A stretch of DNA of 64,000 bases, from positions 142,999,001 to 143,063,000 of the forward strand of contig CM060831.1 of assembly GCA_030762175.1 (NCBI GenBank). The letters are read 5' to 3'. The notes beneath the pieces were generated by a model, which saw only the letters and a program-made list of their open reading frames with translations, was not told the DNA's origin and did no database searches. The position numbers and the translations under genes were made by a program. This DNA comes from Metallyticus violacea (taxonomy: Eukaryota > Arthropoda > Insecta > Mantodea > Metallyticidae). Below are positions 46,010 through 57,291 of this stretch, in pieces (the stretch's first letter is position 1; every line of letters starts with the position of its first letter).

Positions 46010-46790
46010 TTGTGTCCCTTAAGGGCAAAGGCCTCCTAACAAGCGTGGAAAACTCGCTTTTTCCTAACGTGGTGAGCTATTCCACGCTAGTTGTTCGTAT
46101 GCTGTTTAAGACACTGACTGATTTGTTCTTTGGTTACTCCATTTCTCACTGCACTAGTTGCTTCTCGAGAGATTTCCATATTTCCCTTCCTCTTGCTATT
46201 CTTGACCAATTTTGACCTGCATGTTCCTTGAAGAGGTCTGTCCATCTTCTTCTGCGTCTACCTTGTGTCCTTTTTCCTATCCGGGGGTCACACTTAGAGA
46301 TCTTGTAGGTCCACGTAATGTCCTGCATTCTTGGAACGTGACGGCCCCATTGCCATTTGCTTCTGGTAGCTATTTGTGCCATGTCTGTTGTCTGAGATAT
46401 TTGATTTATTAATACTATAGGTATTTTGTTCTTCAAAGTTATTCCCATGATCTTGCGTGGCATTTTTCTTTGGCATATTTCAATTTTGTTCTTTTGTTTT
46501 TCTGTTATTGATCATTTCTGGAACCCATATAGTAATACAGAATGTACACAGGTTTTGAACGTCTGGAATCTGATTTTCTTAGTGTTTGGTCTAACAATAT
46601 AAACTTAAGGGCCCAAAATGCTCTCCAGGATAATGAGATCCTTCTTTACCTCTTTTTTCCATTTTATCATGGAAGGAAATCTGTTGTCGTATGTATGTAC
46701 ATTCGCTCACCTAAGTGAGGACTGTTCCATCTATTATGATCGGGGTTTCCGGTCCGTTTGAAATTAACCATGTCTTCAGGTAGTATCAAA
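46010..46790 (-). mobile_element. C-terminal remnant of a LINE reverse transcriptase, RTE-like
   Basis: On the minus strand, from about 46790, the translation across one or two frame breaks reads IIIDGTVL, ECTYIRQQISFHDKM, then KTCVHSVLLYG, CQRKMPRKIMGITLKNKIP, ATRSKWQWGRHVPRM (about 46350), RRRRRWTDLFKEHAGQNW (about 46250) and a WKSLEKQLVQ end at about 46150. This is the thumb and C-terminal end of the polyprotein of RTE-like elements, whose consensus has RxKWxWAGHVARM and RWxDDI-NW. The catalytic FADD region lies further upstream and is not present. The sequence beyond 46145 towards 46010 is probably 3' end. Confidence 0.85.
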
Positions 46791-46929
46791 TTTTAACCGA
46801 ACTGGTTTACTTGCATTTAAATAAACCGTTCTGAAGCGCAATAACTTCTACCGGAAGAAAAGCAATTCTTCGTCAAGCAATAGCGTTCATGCAGCAGTTC
46901 TGAGCTGGAAACCAACACATGGGATCATG

Positions 46930-47157
46930 TATGCCTGAAGTTGCCGCAACGCGCAGCAATTAAGTTTTCTATTCTCCTAAACAAAAGACCTACTCGTACC
47001 TCATAAACAGTGGAGCAAGCTTATAAGGAACATGCATTAGACAAAACACATGTCTTCAACGGCATAAACGATTCAAGAGAGTCGTGAAAACCTTAAAAGA
47101 TTTCCCACGTTCTGAAAGACCCATAACTGTAAAAACTATACGTTACTGTGTAAAAAA

Positions 47158-47220
<63 letters not shown>

Positions 47221-47455
47221 TATTGAAGGAACCACTGAAGAGAAAAATCGTTTCAGGACAGAATGGACCTTACAGAACAACGCACCCGCTCTCGATTCCG
47301 CGTAACTGAAGACGCATAAAAGAATTGAACATATGCCTCACCCATTTTATTCTTCAGATCTCGTACCCTGCAACTTTCACTTCTTCCCGGAAGTGTTAAA
47401 GGAGTTTCTTAGTCGCCATTTTGAAAGGGATAGAACAACGTTGTGAACAGACTAT
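46930..47455 (+). mobile_element. Mariner remnant (M5) split by a (TTA)n tract
   Basis: N-terminal transposase pieces: AIKFSILLNKRPTRTS (about 46950), VEQAYKEHALDKTHVFNG (about 47010-47060) and FPRSERPITVKT (about 47100-47135). After a (TTA)n run at 47157-47221 comes FRTEWTL, and then the C-terminal PHPFYSSDLVPCNFHFFPEV (about 47338-47395), where the third catalytic aspartate is intact. The whole central catalytic region is missing and replaced by the triplet tract. Frameshifts present. Confidence 0.8.
47156..47222. repeat. (TTA)n microsatellite inside a mariner remnant
   Basis: About 21 perfect TTA triplets. The poly-Leu frame here is an artefact. Confidence 0.93.
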
Positions 47456-47471
47456 CAAAAAGGGAAGTTCA

Positions 47472-48036
47472 TTAGAAATTAGAGTATTTGAAAAAAAAAT
47501 GAAAATCACTTACAGGTTAGTAATTAGGGGACTTTTTAGAGTTCAGAGCAAATGAATTAGGCTAGTGAACAATTTTTTTATTAATATTCAGGGTTTTTAT
47601 TTAAAAACTTGCAGTCTAAATACGTAATGTTACAATTAAACGAGTTTAAAAAAAACACGTCTATTTAGATATTGAGAGAGAAGTTTAAAACCATTCCTGG
47701 TTACATTTTAAAACAAAATATTTGAAAACTATTCGAATCCCCTTTAAAACAATAGGGTTTAAAAGTTCAGAGTAAGGGTAGCTGGGGATAAGAGGGTTAA
47801 ATATAAAAAGGAATGGTTTTAAACTTCTCTCTCAATATCTAAATAAACGTGGTTTTGTTTAAACTCGTTTAATTTTAATATTAGCTATTTAGACTGCAAG
47901 TTTTTAAATAAAAAACCCTGAATATTAATAAACAAATTTTTCACTAGCCTAATTCATTTGCTCTGAACTCTAGACAGTCCCCTAATTACTAACCTGTAAG
48001 TGATTTTCATTTTTTTCAAATACTCTAATTTCTAAT
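47472..48036. mobile_element. Foldback element with arms of about 226 bp
   Basis: The left arm 47472-47697 is the near-exact reverse complement of the right arm 47810-48036. Landmarks on the left are TTAGAAATTAGAGTATTTG, CTTACAGGTTAGTAATTAGG, GAGCAAATGAATTAGGCTAG, TTAATATTCAGGG and GAGAGAGAAGTTTAAAACCATTCC, each found inverted on the right. The spacer of about 112 bp is not repeated. There is no coding potential. The ends TTAGAAATTAGAG face outward, and no target duplication longer than two or three bases could be identified. Confidence 0.9.
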
Positions 48037-48159
48037 CCAAAGACTTCATCCTTAATAATCCTTTCCTCTAATTGCGAGGTCCTTGACAATTGAACAAGGT
48101 ATAAATGACCCTCTAGCTAGTTTTGCAATTTAGAAAACTGGCTTGTTCTATACTCTCTG

Positions 48160-48740
48160 TGCCACCTCACAGTTTTTAGATCCCTAATTAATAGAAAACA
48201 ATGCCTTAGCCTTCATTTCTATGTATATATTACAATCTTTCTTTATCTCCTTATATGAAAGTATTTCTTCTCATTAAGTGACACATGCTTTATTTGTCCA
48301 TATATGTATAGATTTGTTCCCTCTCTAAAACATCCTTCATTTCATTTCTCAACAACTATTCCTTAATTCTATCTACCCTGCTATTTGTTACCCCCAAAAA
48401 ATTCTTGAAAATGTAAATTATCCTTGGAGATATACCTTTTTCATCAATACTTTTATTATTCTCTCCAACACCCTTCTTCCTACCCTTATTCTCTCTACTT
48501 CTAATAAACCCCCTATTTCAGCTATATATTGTGGGATATCCACTTATTCTTAAAAATCTCCTTTTAAGTATTCTATTCATTTCTTCAATCTGTCTCATAT
48601 TTCTCCCAAAGCCCATCTCTACTCTACTATCTCAACATAAAACCTCTCAAGTCTGCTTCTATTACTGGTAATATGTTTCAATATTTCTTTAAGAAACGTA
48701 TTGCTAATATCCTCTTTTTAATACTGTTCCTCTTTTTTCA
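48160..48740 (-). mobile_element. Possible LINE remnant, purine-rich strand
   Basis: The minus strand is strongly purine-rich and gives MRQIEEMNR, RRFLRISGYPT, then IGGLLEVERIRVGRRVLERI (about 48500-48440). This resembles the post-polymerase region of some non-LTR elements, whose consensus I recall as VQKKFLRWVLGVDRxTPGYIV followed by RLRVEAGKRALKFEE. Together with 38390-38880 it may represent one LINE family. Stops interrupt every frame. Confidence 0.45.
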
Positions 48741-48758
48741 AATTACGAGTATATACCG

Positions 48759-49477
48759 AGGATGACAAAATATATATACACTTTCACAGTAAATATGTAT
48801 TTAATATATTTCAAATTTGGACCGAAAAACAACAGTAATGTATAGTATGGTGTTCTGTATACAGATGTGACTCACATACTTTATGATAGCGTTACTACAT
48901 GACAGGTAAATCAACAATGAACAAATGAAGCCAAGATTATCTCGTAAGTCAACAATGAACAAATGAAACCAAGATCTATGATGTTCTGTAAATAGATGTG
49001 ACTCACATTACGTTATGCTAGCGTTGCTACAACAAAATGGAGCCAAGATTATCGTTTGAACAACGGAAAGCAATTTTGAAGTGGTATTGGAAAACCGAGA
49101 ATGTTGTTCAGGTTCAAAGGCAATAGAGACTTGTGTACATTCGAGATAAATTTGAGACTCGTGGTACCGTATGCGATGATCACAAGGCCAGATCTGGGAT
49201 ACCTCGCACAGCAACAAGCCCCGCGTCCTCGGTTATAGTTTTGGAACGTTTTGAGCAGAAATCTACATAGCAATGCGCACGCGAGACTGGAATTAGCAGA
49301 GCTAGCGTACGTCTTTTTATTAAAACAGCAAAGTTGAACGTTTTCATCCCAAGACTTTTGCATAAGTAACTGTAAAAGTCTAAGATGATTAGTGCTCAGC
49401 ATTTTCTGTTTGTGTGAATTCAGTTTTGTTATGTTTTGTTTTGTTTCTTTGCTTGAAGCGTATATACATTTTTGGCA
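48759..49477 (+). mobile_element. DUF4817-type transposon, internally deleted copy T2
   Basis: Second copy of the element at 35191-35811, with a left end GACAAAATATATATACACTTTCAC and a right end TATACATTTTTGGCA. The ATG at 49037 starts MEPRLSFEQRKAILKWYW and a stop follows shortly. Further pieces include RDKFET-type and RPGIPRTATSPASS in other frames. The same jump from the KVFIPRLLH-type segment to the 3' end as in T1 is present. The 5' part is duplicated: the block TGTTCTGTA-ACAGATGTGACTCACAT occurs at about 48851 and again at about 48983, with AATGAACAAATGAA also repeated. Confidence 0.8.
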
Positions 49478-49661
49478 TGTATAATAGTTATATAGTTATT
49501 TATTTCATAATAAATAAAATACGCAATCCTAAATAACATATTTAACAAAGAACGTTTTTCAGGTTTTGCTCAATTTATATCTTTTACAGTACACAGACTT
49601 TTTCATAAATATTCATATCCACATACCACCAGAATATCTATATTTCCAGAAATGCTCTTTC

Positions 49662-49752
49662 TGACTGAGGCTTATTTCAGGTTTTCCTCAGTCCTCCTCA
49701 TTGACAAATGTCAGGAAGATATCCCAAACTTAGACCTGGAAAGCTCCATTCT
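49662..49752 (+). repeat. Family A SINE internal fragment A7
   Basis: TTTCAGGTTTTCCTCAGTCCTC, TGACAAATGTCAGGAAGATA and CCAAACTTAGACCTGGAAAG reproduce the middle of the family A body. Head and tail are absent. Confidence 0.8.
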
Positions 49753-50866
49753 AAGAAGGTCGAAGAAGACGATCGCAAGTTTTATAAGCGAATACGTCTC
49801 TGATGTGACCTTGATGAAGGTAAGGTATAAGAATAAAGAAGTGCACTCGCGTTCAGTAACCAAGTATAATTTTATCGATGGTATGAGAAGCTCGATATAA
49901 ATGGCATATAGTTGACATTTGCTCTATCATTTGTTACGCTTTGCTTATACGTCCGTTTTCATTAGACCTCCATATGCCTCGACTTTGTAAGCTTTCTATC
50001 TTCACTCAAATTTACTCGCGATTTTTTTTTTAAATTTAACTTGTCAATTACTAGTTAAGGATCAGTTGAAATTGTAGCCTCGTTTATTAAGAATCGTTTG
50101 ACACAATTTCGAACGTTGCATTGAATGATACTGCCTCGGCTGTCGCACGACCCGCCAACTCCGCCTCAACTTCCTTCCGTGTATCGCTAAAGACACCATC
50201 CTCTGTAATTCAGGATGATGTATATTTTGATCCTTCATCTATCGATCGCCATTTATCAGGTTGATACATAAATTCATAGCGTTTTTTTGGCTGTGATAAA
50301 AAATTGCTTGTTTTAAATTAATGGCATTAAGAAGTTAATCAGTAACTTGTCTTCTTCCTTTATTTTGATTCTTTTCTGACACTAATCTTGGATAGGAATG
50401 TTCCATGTGGTTCATGAGCTAACAGATGACGAGCAAGCAGAGATGCACAAATGACCACCCGCTGATTTTTGTTGTTTTCACCTAAATCGTGTGGTACTCT
50501 TCACCTAAGCGTGTGGTACCTTTAACCTTGCCCATGAAATGCAATTGTCAGTGTATGATAGGCATTTTGACTATTTCCTGTAGAACTTGGATAAGTATTA
50601 AAATATATGCATAACTAAAACACTAGCCGAAAATTGACACAAATTAAGTCACATTCTGTATTTGTGTGTGTTGTTTCCTATAAAAACATAAAATCCTTTG
50701 TCCGATCTAAACGACAATATGTACAGGTAAGTAACATGGACTACCTTAAAGTTTACATAAACTATACCCTCCCCTAGTTTCATTCCTATGCCAAAGAAAA
50801 CTCAAAGTTTCGCTTCCAGTGTTCAACCAATCTGGACCAGAGTACAGAAGCTCTATTTAGAACCAT
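49753..50866. other. No recognisable gene
   Basis: AT-rich, with a slightly GC-richer patch at about 50140-50215. No gene or shared repeat was recognised. Confidence 0.5.
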
Positions 50867-50876
50867 GCGAATATTT

Positions 50877-51141
50877 TAATAGTGTTTAACTACTGAGGCA
50901 CCACAGACGGTGGACACTGATGATACATGCGATGAAATGATTAATTGGGAAAGCGTTTTTATTATGGAAGGAAACGTTCCAGGACTGCGTTTAGGGTACC
51001 TCCCCGGCATTTGCCATTTATGAGAAGTGAGGAAAACGTGGGAAAACCTCAGGCAGGGAGGACGATCCTGGCACAGGAATCGAGTCCCAGACCTCCCGCT
51101 CACGAGTTCGCGCCTTAACGACCTCGGCCACTAGTGGCGGT
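50877..51141 (-). repeat. tRNA-Ser-like SINE, family A, copy A8
   Basis: Complete minus-strand copy. The left end AGTGTTTAACTACTGAGGCACC matches the family 3' end with a small deletion (the ACGGGCG block is missing). The head at the right contains GCCTTAACGACCTCGGCCAC. Imperfect flanking repeats (GCGAATATTTTA at about 50867 and GCAGATATTTTG at about 51144) may be the target duplication. Confidence 0.9.
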
Positions 51142-51252
51142 CTGCAGATATTTTGGTTTTACGCCACATTCGCTACTTTTTCCTGATTTCATTCCCTAAA
51201 AGAGTAGGGAACTGCCGAAAAAATTACCGGAAAATTCCATCTCCTTCTGTCT

Positions 51253-51258
<6 letters not shown>

Positions 51259-51296
<38 letters not shown>
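51259..51296. repeat. (AT)n microsatellite
   Basis: A pure AT dinucleotide run of about 38 bp between SINE copies A8 and A9. Confidence 0.93.
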
Positions 51297-51298
<2 letters not shown>

Positions 51299-51323
51299 CC
51301 CCTTGGGCTGTTTAAATTTGAAC

Positions 51324-51598
51324 ACACCATCAGGGGTGGCCGAGGTCGTTAAGGCGCGGACTCGTGAACGGGAGATCTGGGGTCAGGACCGTCCTCCTTG
51401 ACTGAGGTTTTTTCCAGGTTTTCCTCAGTCCTCATAAATGACAAATGCCAGGGAGGTGCACTATACATAGGCCTGGAACGTTTCCCTTCTTAAAAATACT
51501 CTTTCCCAATTTATCTTTTCACCTCATGTATCATCAGTGCCAATCGCCTGCGGTGCCTAGGTAATTAAAACGGGCGTTAAACACCATTAAAAAAAATT
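51324..51598 (+). repeat. tRNA-Ser-like SINE, family A, copy A9
   Basis: The head GGGGTGGCCGAGGTCGTTAAGG is followed by the body, but box B is damaged: TCTGGGGT joins directly to CAGGACC, losing TCGAATCCCACC. The 3' end AAAACGGGCGTTAAACACC plus an A-rich tail is intact. It lies opposite to A8, so the two form a loose inverted pair about 180 bp apart. Confidence 0.9.
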
Positions 51599-54043
51599 AA
51601 CAAATGGAAGTTCAATTTGTTTAGAGAATAAATTCGGTAAATAGGGTTAGTCAATTGTTTTAAATTACAAAACATTCAGAAATGTAAATCCTACATGCTG
51701 AAAGGATTTTGCAAAGAAAATGCAACGTTTTGACCGCCATTTTATCACAGTTGTAACATTATTTGAAAGAGATCTCACTTTTATTTGAACCTGTTAAAAT
51801 TATTCATCAATCACCGTAATAATATAGGCCACTATAAAATAAAGTAAGTATTAATTAGGACGTAAAAGGAATTCTCTTTCATGTGATATAAAAGGGGAAA
51901 AGAATTTCCTTTGTAAATTATATCGATGACTTCATATCTAGCACAATGAAGAATGTAGCTTTTTCCCCATAAAACCTTCATAAAAATAGTTATTAAAAAG
52001 ACACTAAACAACAGTTAAAAAAACGTACGCACACTTTGTAGAGCTTAGTCGCACTTTTTATGTACATTCTTTCAATGTTTGTTCGTTTGTTTATGTCCCA
52101 CACTATGGTGTGTAAATTCTATTTAAGTAGTACATTTTTACTTTACCCTTCAATACGGATTCAACTGGTAAAATACTTAAGACCTATGATGTACCTAATG
52201 AATAATACAGAGTATGCATTCACAAAACAAATGCGTTCTCATTAATTTGTCCATACACGCTGAAGGGAAAGCACTACTGCAACGCTTACTGCTAGTCCCG
52301 AGCGACGGCGGAGAGAGCCAAAGGTAGTGCACAGTTACAGGTAGATATTAAGGTTTTCAAACCCAATTTCATAATTTACAAAGGACTCGGTTAGAGCCTC
52401 GGTTGTGAAGGTAGTAATTTCTAATCCTAACATCCACGCGCTTTTTTTTTTTTTTTCCTTCCGAAGTTAAAAGAGTTTTGCCACAATTACAATGATTTAC
52501 TCGGTAACATAGTATCACGCACAAAATGGCCCATAAATTGTTGTTGATGATTTTTTTCTGCTGCAATCAAAGGATATTTGCCACCATTGCAGTGATTTAC
52601 CCGCCACTATCAATTTATATTTACGAAAAAAAAAGCGAGCGTAGGCCGCCAGGCCGTAGCGAGTCGCAGCAAACCACTGGGTTCGCCAGTTTCTGGAATT
52701 TACGTTAGCGTTAGGGTTGTATATATAAAACAATGCCTTATTAATTTATATTTAATAGAACAACGCATAGTTACATTGTTTTAACAAAGAAATAAATGCC
52801 TCTAACATTTACGGTTACAAGCGGCCACGCAAAAGCAGGACCGAAATTAATAGTGTAAATCTTCCTGTTATTGCAGCACGAGTTCTGCTAGCAGCAACAA
52901 TGCACTAGTGATTTCCGTTCAACGTTTATGGGCAATTTTCTCACTTGCGGCCAAAAATATTCAGTCCAACGCGTATCTTCCGAAAGTCAAGATTGGGCTG
53001 TTTAAAGCCTTCTTTTAAAGCTCAATTTAAAAATTTGTATTACACGAAGAATTTTCATTCTGATTCGTTATTTGCACAATGCATAACATACAAGTAGTCA
53101 ATAAATCTGGCGAGATGGAAGATGTAAAACCGAGAAAAAAATGAACAAAAGCGATGGATGGCGTCACTGGCAATCTCCGCTAAAACTTTTCTTGAGCGTC
53201 TCTCACAACAAACGAGTGTTTTGCACGTTTCAGTGCAAGCGCTAGCATAAACCAGATCGCATTTCTTACATCACAGTGTTATATCGTTTTGACCTCGGCA
53301 ATGGCTTTGGATACGGAAGGTTTTTTCATACACAAACACGCGGTTAACCAGCACAGCGCCTACTTTCTTTCTTCGTGTGATGGCATACATTTCTCAAAGG
53401 CAGCTACAAAAAAATAATGTTTCTTTCGGTAACACGTACTAAATAAATCTCGCACATGTTAAGTACCTAAGTTCAGCGATTACTTGCTTCGTACAGTAAG
53501 TTTATACATACTCTACTAGAAAAATGTATTGCATCACCTATCGATTTTGTGTATGTTAACTACTACAGTAGTGTTCATTTCAAAGAGTACAAACGTATTA
53601 TAGTATTGCAATATGTTTACTTTACTTACAGGATGCTATTTCACAGCTTTATTGCTCGAAATAACAGCAGTATTTATAGACCTGAGTTTTATTATTTTAA
53701 CTTATTGAAGATGATCGATCTATAGGTATTTGCTAAACAGAAATAAACTAACTAGAGCCATTTATCAAAACAGACTGCAATGTAGCTTGATTTTGAATAC
53801 TGCTGACGACTTAAGCATATAACTAAGCTTATTCAGTAGCTTCCGTGTAAACCAAATTTAAAATGTATTCCATAAACATCTCGCTTAAAGCACAGTATGG
53901 TTAGATCCAACCTGATGCAACCAAGGTCAGTGAAAACACATATTGAAGTTTCCAACATCTGGTATACTTTGACCTCTATGTCTCAGGGGTGTTGTTCAGA
54001 AATTCTCGATGCATTCTAATACCTTTTATATGTATGCGTGGTC
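51599..54043. other. No recognisable gene
   Basis: AT-rich. At about 52475-52500 and 52576-52604 a short imperfect direct repeat occurs (TTGCCACAATTACAATGATTTAC against TTGCCACCATTGCAGTGATTTAC). A small GC-richer patch lies at 52635-52690. No gene was recognised. Confidence 0.45.
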
Positions 54044-54303
54044 GGTCCTGGTGGTATAGTGGTAACCATACTTGCCTTCTAAACCTAAGATCGTGAGCCA
54101 CATCCCAGCTCGGATCGATGGGTTTTTTCGGGTGTAAAAATCCTAAGTATGGCTTCCTTTGGATCCCGTCCCGTGTCGTACATTTACGGCCCGATAAAGA
54201 ACCTCAAGCCTGAAAAAACAAAATTTGTCGGCCATTTCACACCCTTAATTGAATGGGACGCTGATGACCTGAGGTGTTAAACAGCGTCCGTAAATAAAAC
54301 AAA
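54044..54303 (+). repeat. Family B SINE copy B8
   Basis: The head GGTCCTGGTGGTATAGTGG runs through AAACCTAAGATCG. The T-arm is damaged (GTGAGCCACATCCCAGC). The body has TCCTAAGTATGGCTTCC, GTGTCGTACATTTACGG and a full 3' end GACCTGAGGTGTTAAACAGCG-TCCGTAAATAAAAC. Deletions remove the GGGAAGTAAAGCC and GAGGCCTCTGAGC blocks. Confidence 0.9.
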
Positions 54304-54527
54304 TCAACAATATGCTTATGTGAAAAAAATGACTACAGAAAAAGCGACAATGATGCCCTTCTCAGTTTGCTCACCAATTATCTTCAACTAAAAGCTGGAG
54401 GACAATGAAGCAAGTCCCTCTTCAGAGTAACATTAGAAAATATGAACTCATTATACACCTAACAACTCTTTTAGAAGGAGAAAGAAATATTCTCAATAAC
54501 TGTAATATAGAAAATGTTATTGGAATC

Positions 54528-54575
<48 letters not shown>

Positions 54576-55559
54576 TAGGAATAGCTACGAGTGAAAGTAT
54601 TAAATAAAATTATTTTGTTAGCCATGTGAAAACACATGGGCTTATTTATAAATGTAAACTTTAAAGGTAGTAATAAATGTTGTCTATGCGTAATTTAGTT
54701 GTTTATCCGGAACTAAAGATACAAAATTATTAAGAGCTTTAAAACACTTTAAACTTTGCAACACTCCGTGGACTGCACTTCTATTCTTCTTGATCTAGAA
54801 TGAGAGGTCCAGGCTCAGAAAAACAAAAGCCTATCGATATCTCCAAGAATGGAGAAGAATCTATTTTAAAAATGTATTATGCATTAAAAGCTTTAAACTT
54901 CCATTGCACAAATCTTCATAAATTAACTCACAATAAACAGGACTGACAAATATTTAGCAAAATTTAGTTAATTTTTGGATGAAAGGGATGATGCCCTATT
55001 TCCCTACATATCGGACTTAATAGGAATCAGTTGTATTCTGAGTTATGATTCTACTTTATATACTTGTTAGATATGCGGGTGCAGAGAATGGCTTTAAAAT
55101 AAGCAAGATGTTCTCATTGGCTTAGTTGAAATTGCCGATTTCAAAGCTCTCTCTGGAACAAACAGTTCCTTCAATTTATCCATTAGTGGTGTAATATACC
55201 GCAGATTAGCCGAAGAAAAGAAGAGGAAGGGAATTGTAGTGCATCTCAAACATCAAAGCTACCAGAGACGTTTTCGGCCATGCCATATATTGAAAATGAT
55301 TTTAATTTATTTAAACTTATAAATACATACCATAAATGTGCATGAACCACAATAATAAACAGGAATCACGAAAAGCCCAAACAGAATAGAACTACAAAAT
55401 AACTTCGCATTTATGCTGTAGCAGGTTTGGCAATGCATTTTTTAATAGATGATGACGTCTTATTGCTATATAATGCTTCCACATAAAATGTTCCCATACT
55501 GACGATCTGATAAATTTAATTGCCACTGATCGTGGTTGCTTTACTAAAGAATAAGTGGT
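54304..55559. other. No recognisable gene; (TA)n at 54532-54574
   Basis: AT-rich sequence with one long (TA)n tract. A reading near 55130-55270 (GTNSSFNLSISGVIYRR) could belong to the 5' part of the hAT element that follows, but I cannot support it. Confidence 0.4.
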
Positions 55560-56985
55560 TACTTAAGAATAAAAATGGTTAATGTAGAGCCCCATCAACT
55601 TGAAGGTCTATTTCCGAAAAGCCCGCTAGCAAATATATCTTTCATCTCTTATTGTTACAAAGTTAAAGCAAAAAGTGGACAAGCAATATATAAGTTTTGG
55701 TTATGTTACTCACCAATTTTAAATGTGATGTATTGGCTCTTCGCTGATCGAAACAACAAGAATTTGCAGATGGTACAATTAAAGATTGGCAAGCAATAGG
55801 CACAGGTTCATCTTACTACCTGTTTAACATACGAGAGATGGAAGGAAAGAAAATTATCATGTCACAGTTTTTCAAGTAAGAAAATATCAAAGGTAGAGTG
55901 TCAACAACTGACGGGTTATAATTTAAATTTAGTTCTGAATGATTCCATTGGTGACTTTACCGAATTAAGGGACTTTTACACACCTGCAGATCAAGTTTGT
56001 GTGTTTTTAGTGAAAGTTTACTGCGAAGGCAGTGCCTTGGGTAATGGGACAACCAAACGATCACTGAAAAAACTGTCCTACGAGTTGGTTCTCGCGATTA
56101 AACTGTTTATTCCTGTTGAAAAGTGGGTTTTTGCAGGTGATGATGCCTTGAAAACATACTACATCTGACATGAACAAATATTCTAAAAAATAGGGGCAGC
56201 TCTTGCATTAATAAAAGATTTCATTTCCTCTAAATTTGTACTTATCCTTGTTTTCCAGAGTAAAATATTACAGTACACCAAATTACTACAAAATTCATTG
56301 ATTAATTGACGTAGTAATATGATAGAGTTGAGACAGTAATTTTCCAGTACTGTTTTAAAGGAAGCAAAGAAATTTTTAAATTCCTGGAAAATAGACCCTG
56401 TTTTCAAAACAACACGGCAAGTCAGATTAAGAAATTCTTTGATGAATTGATAGTTGACGAACAAATGCAGACAGACTGTAGAAGGAATGGTCCGAGTATT
56501 TGTTTTTAACGGATACCTAGTCATCACAATTCAATAGTTTAAGGTACGCTTTGAAAGCATGGACGTCATCTTGCTGCCAAAACTCAGCACCTTGATTGAA
56601 AAGGAATTTATCGAAAAAGCCAACATGTTTGCCAACATATGTATCTCCTACTTTTCTTCAGGACTGATTATTTTTCGATCCATTATGGTGGAAGATATTC
56701 GTAAAACTTCACCAATAAAGGAACTGGCCAAATTATTAATTGCTATTGACAGCAGTGCTTTTTATCTTTGTACAACTCAACAATTTTTCCTCACTGCAAC
56801 AACCCTGATTCAGTAAGTTTTAACTAATGAAGACATACTTGCTTACAATAGCACAATGTCGCAGTTGAAACATTTCATTGTTATTTGTACTCTCCAATAG
56901 TAATGAAGAAAGCAGAAATATCGACGTCCAGAAAGTCAGTACTGAGTTTCTGTCGACGAAACAAGGGAGCTTTGGAATAAGTCAG
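55560..56985 (+). mobile_element. Broken hAT transposase, ZMYM1-like
   Basis: Frames shift several times, but the order is that of ZMYM1-like hAT proteins. An N-terminal TTF-type zinc-finger region comes first (HQLEGLFPKS, then WLCYSPILNVMYW, about 55590-55740, and DWQAIG in another frame). Then NLVLNDSIGDFTELRDFY (about 55925-55980), LKKLSYELVLAIKLF (about 56065-56115; the family has LKRLCPTRWSSR), ILVFQSKILQYTKLLQ (about 56245-56290), and a C-terminal dimerisation part (LMKTYL...LSNSNEESRNIDVQKV at about 56825-56935). The zinc ligands appear partly lost, the CPTRW core is degraded and a large central stretch is missing. Inverted ends were not found. Confidence 0.75.
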
Positions 56986-56993
56986 TAGTTACA

Positions 56994-56994
<1 letters not shown>

Positions 56995-57032
<38 letters not shown>

Positions 57033-57033
57033 G
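56995..57033. repeat. (TTA)n microsatellite
   Basis: About 12 TTA triplets just downstream of the hAT remnant. Confidence 0.93.
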
Positions 57034-57291
57034 CATTTGGCATGTGCAGTAACAGTTAGCGTGAGCAGATAAGAAAAAAGTTTATGGGGGGCGGCATGTT
57101 TTCTTAGTTACACTACTGAAAGCTATACATGCACATTTTTCCATAAAAACGCGGTTCGAACTGAAACAACTTCTCCAGTTAATCGGCAAAATTAAAGATG
57201 GCGGCAGTGGTAACTGTACAAGAAAAGTGTATATCTACTTCCAGTAGGCCTAGCATTGATGAAAGTCACGGTGATGATGTTAGTAATGATT

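Noticed and set aside
52369..52733. Overlapping minus-strand frames near a short direct repeat
   Set aside because: They have no recognised motif, and poly-T and low-complexity stretches explain the long frames.
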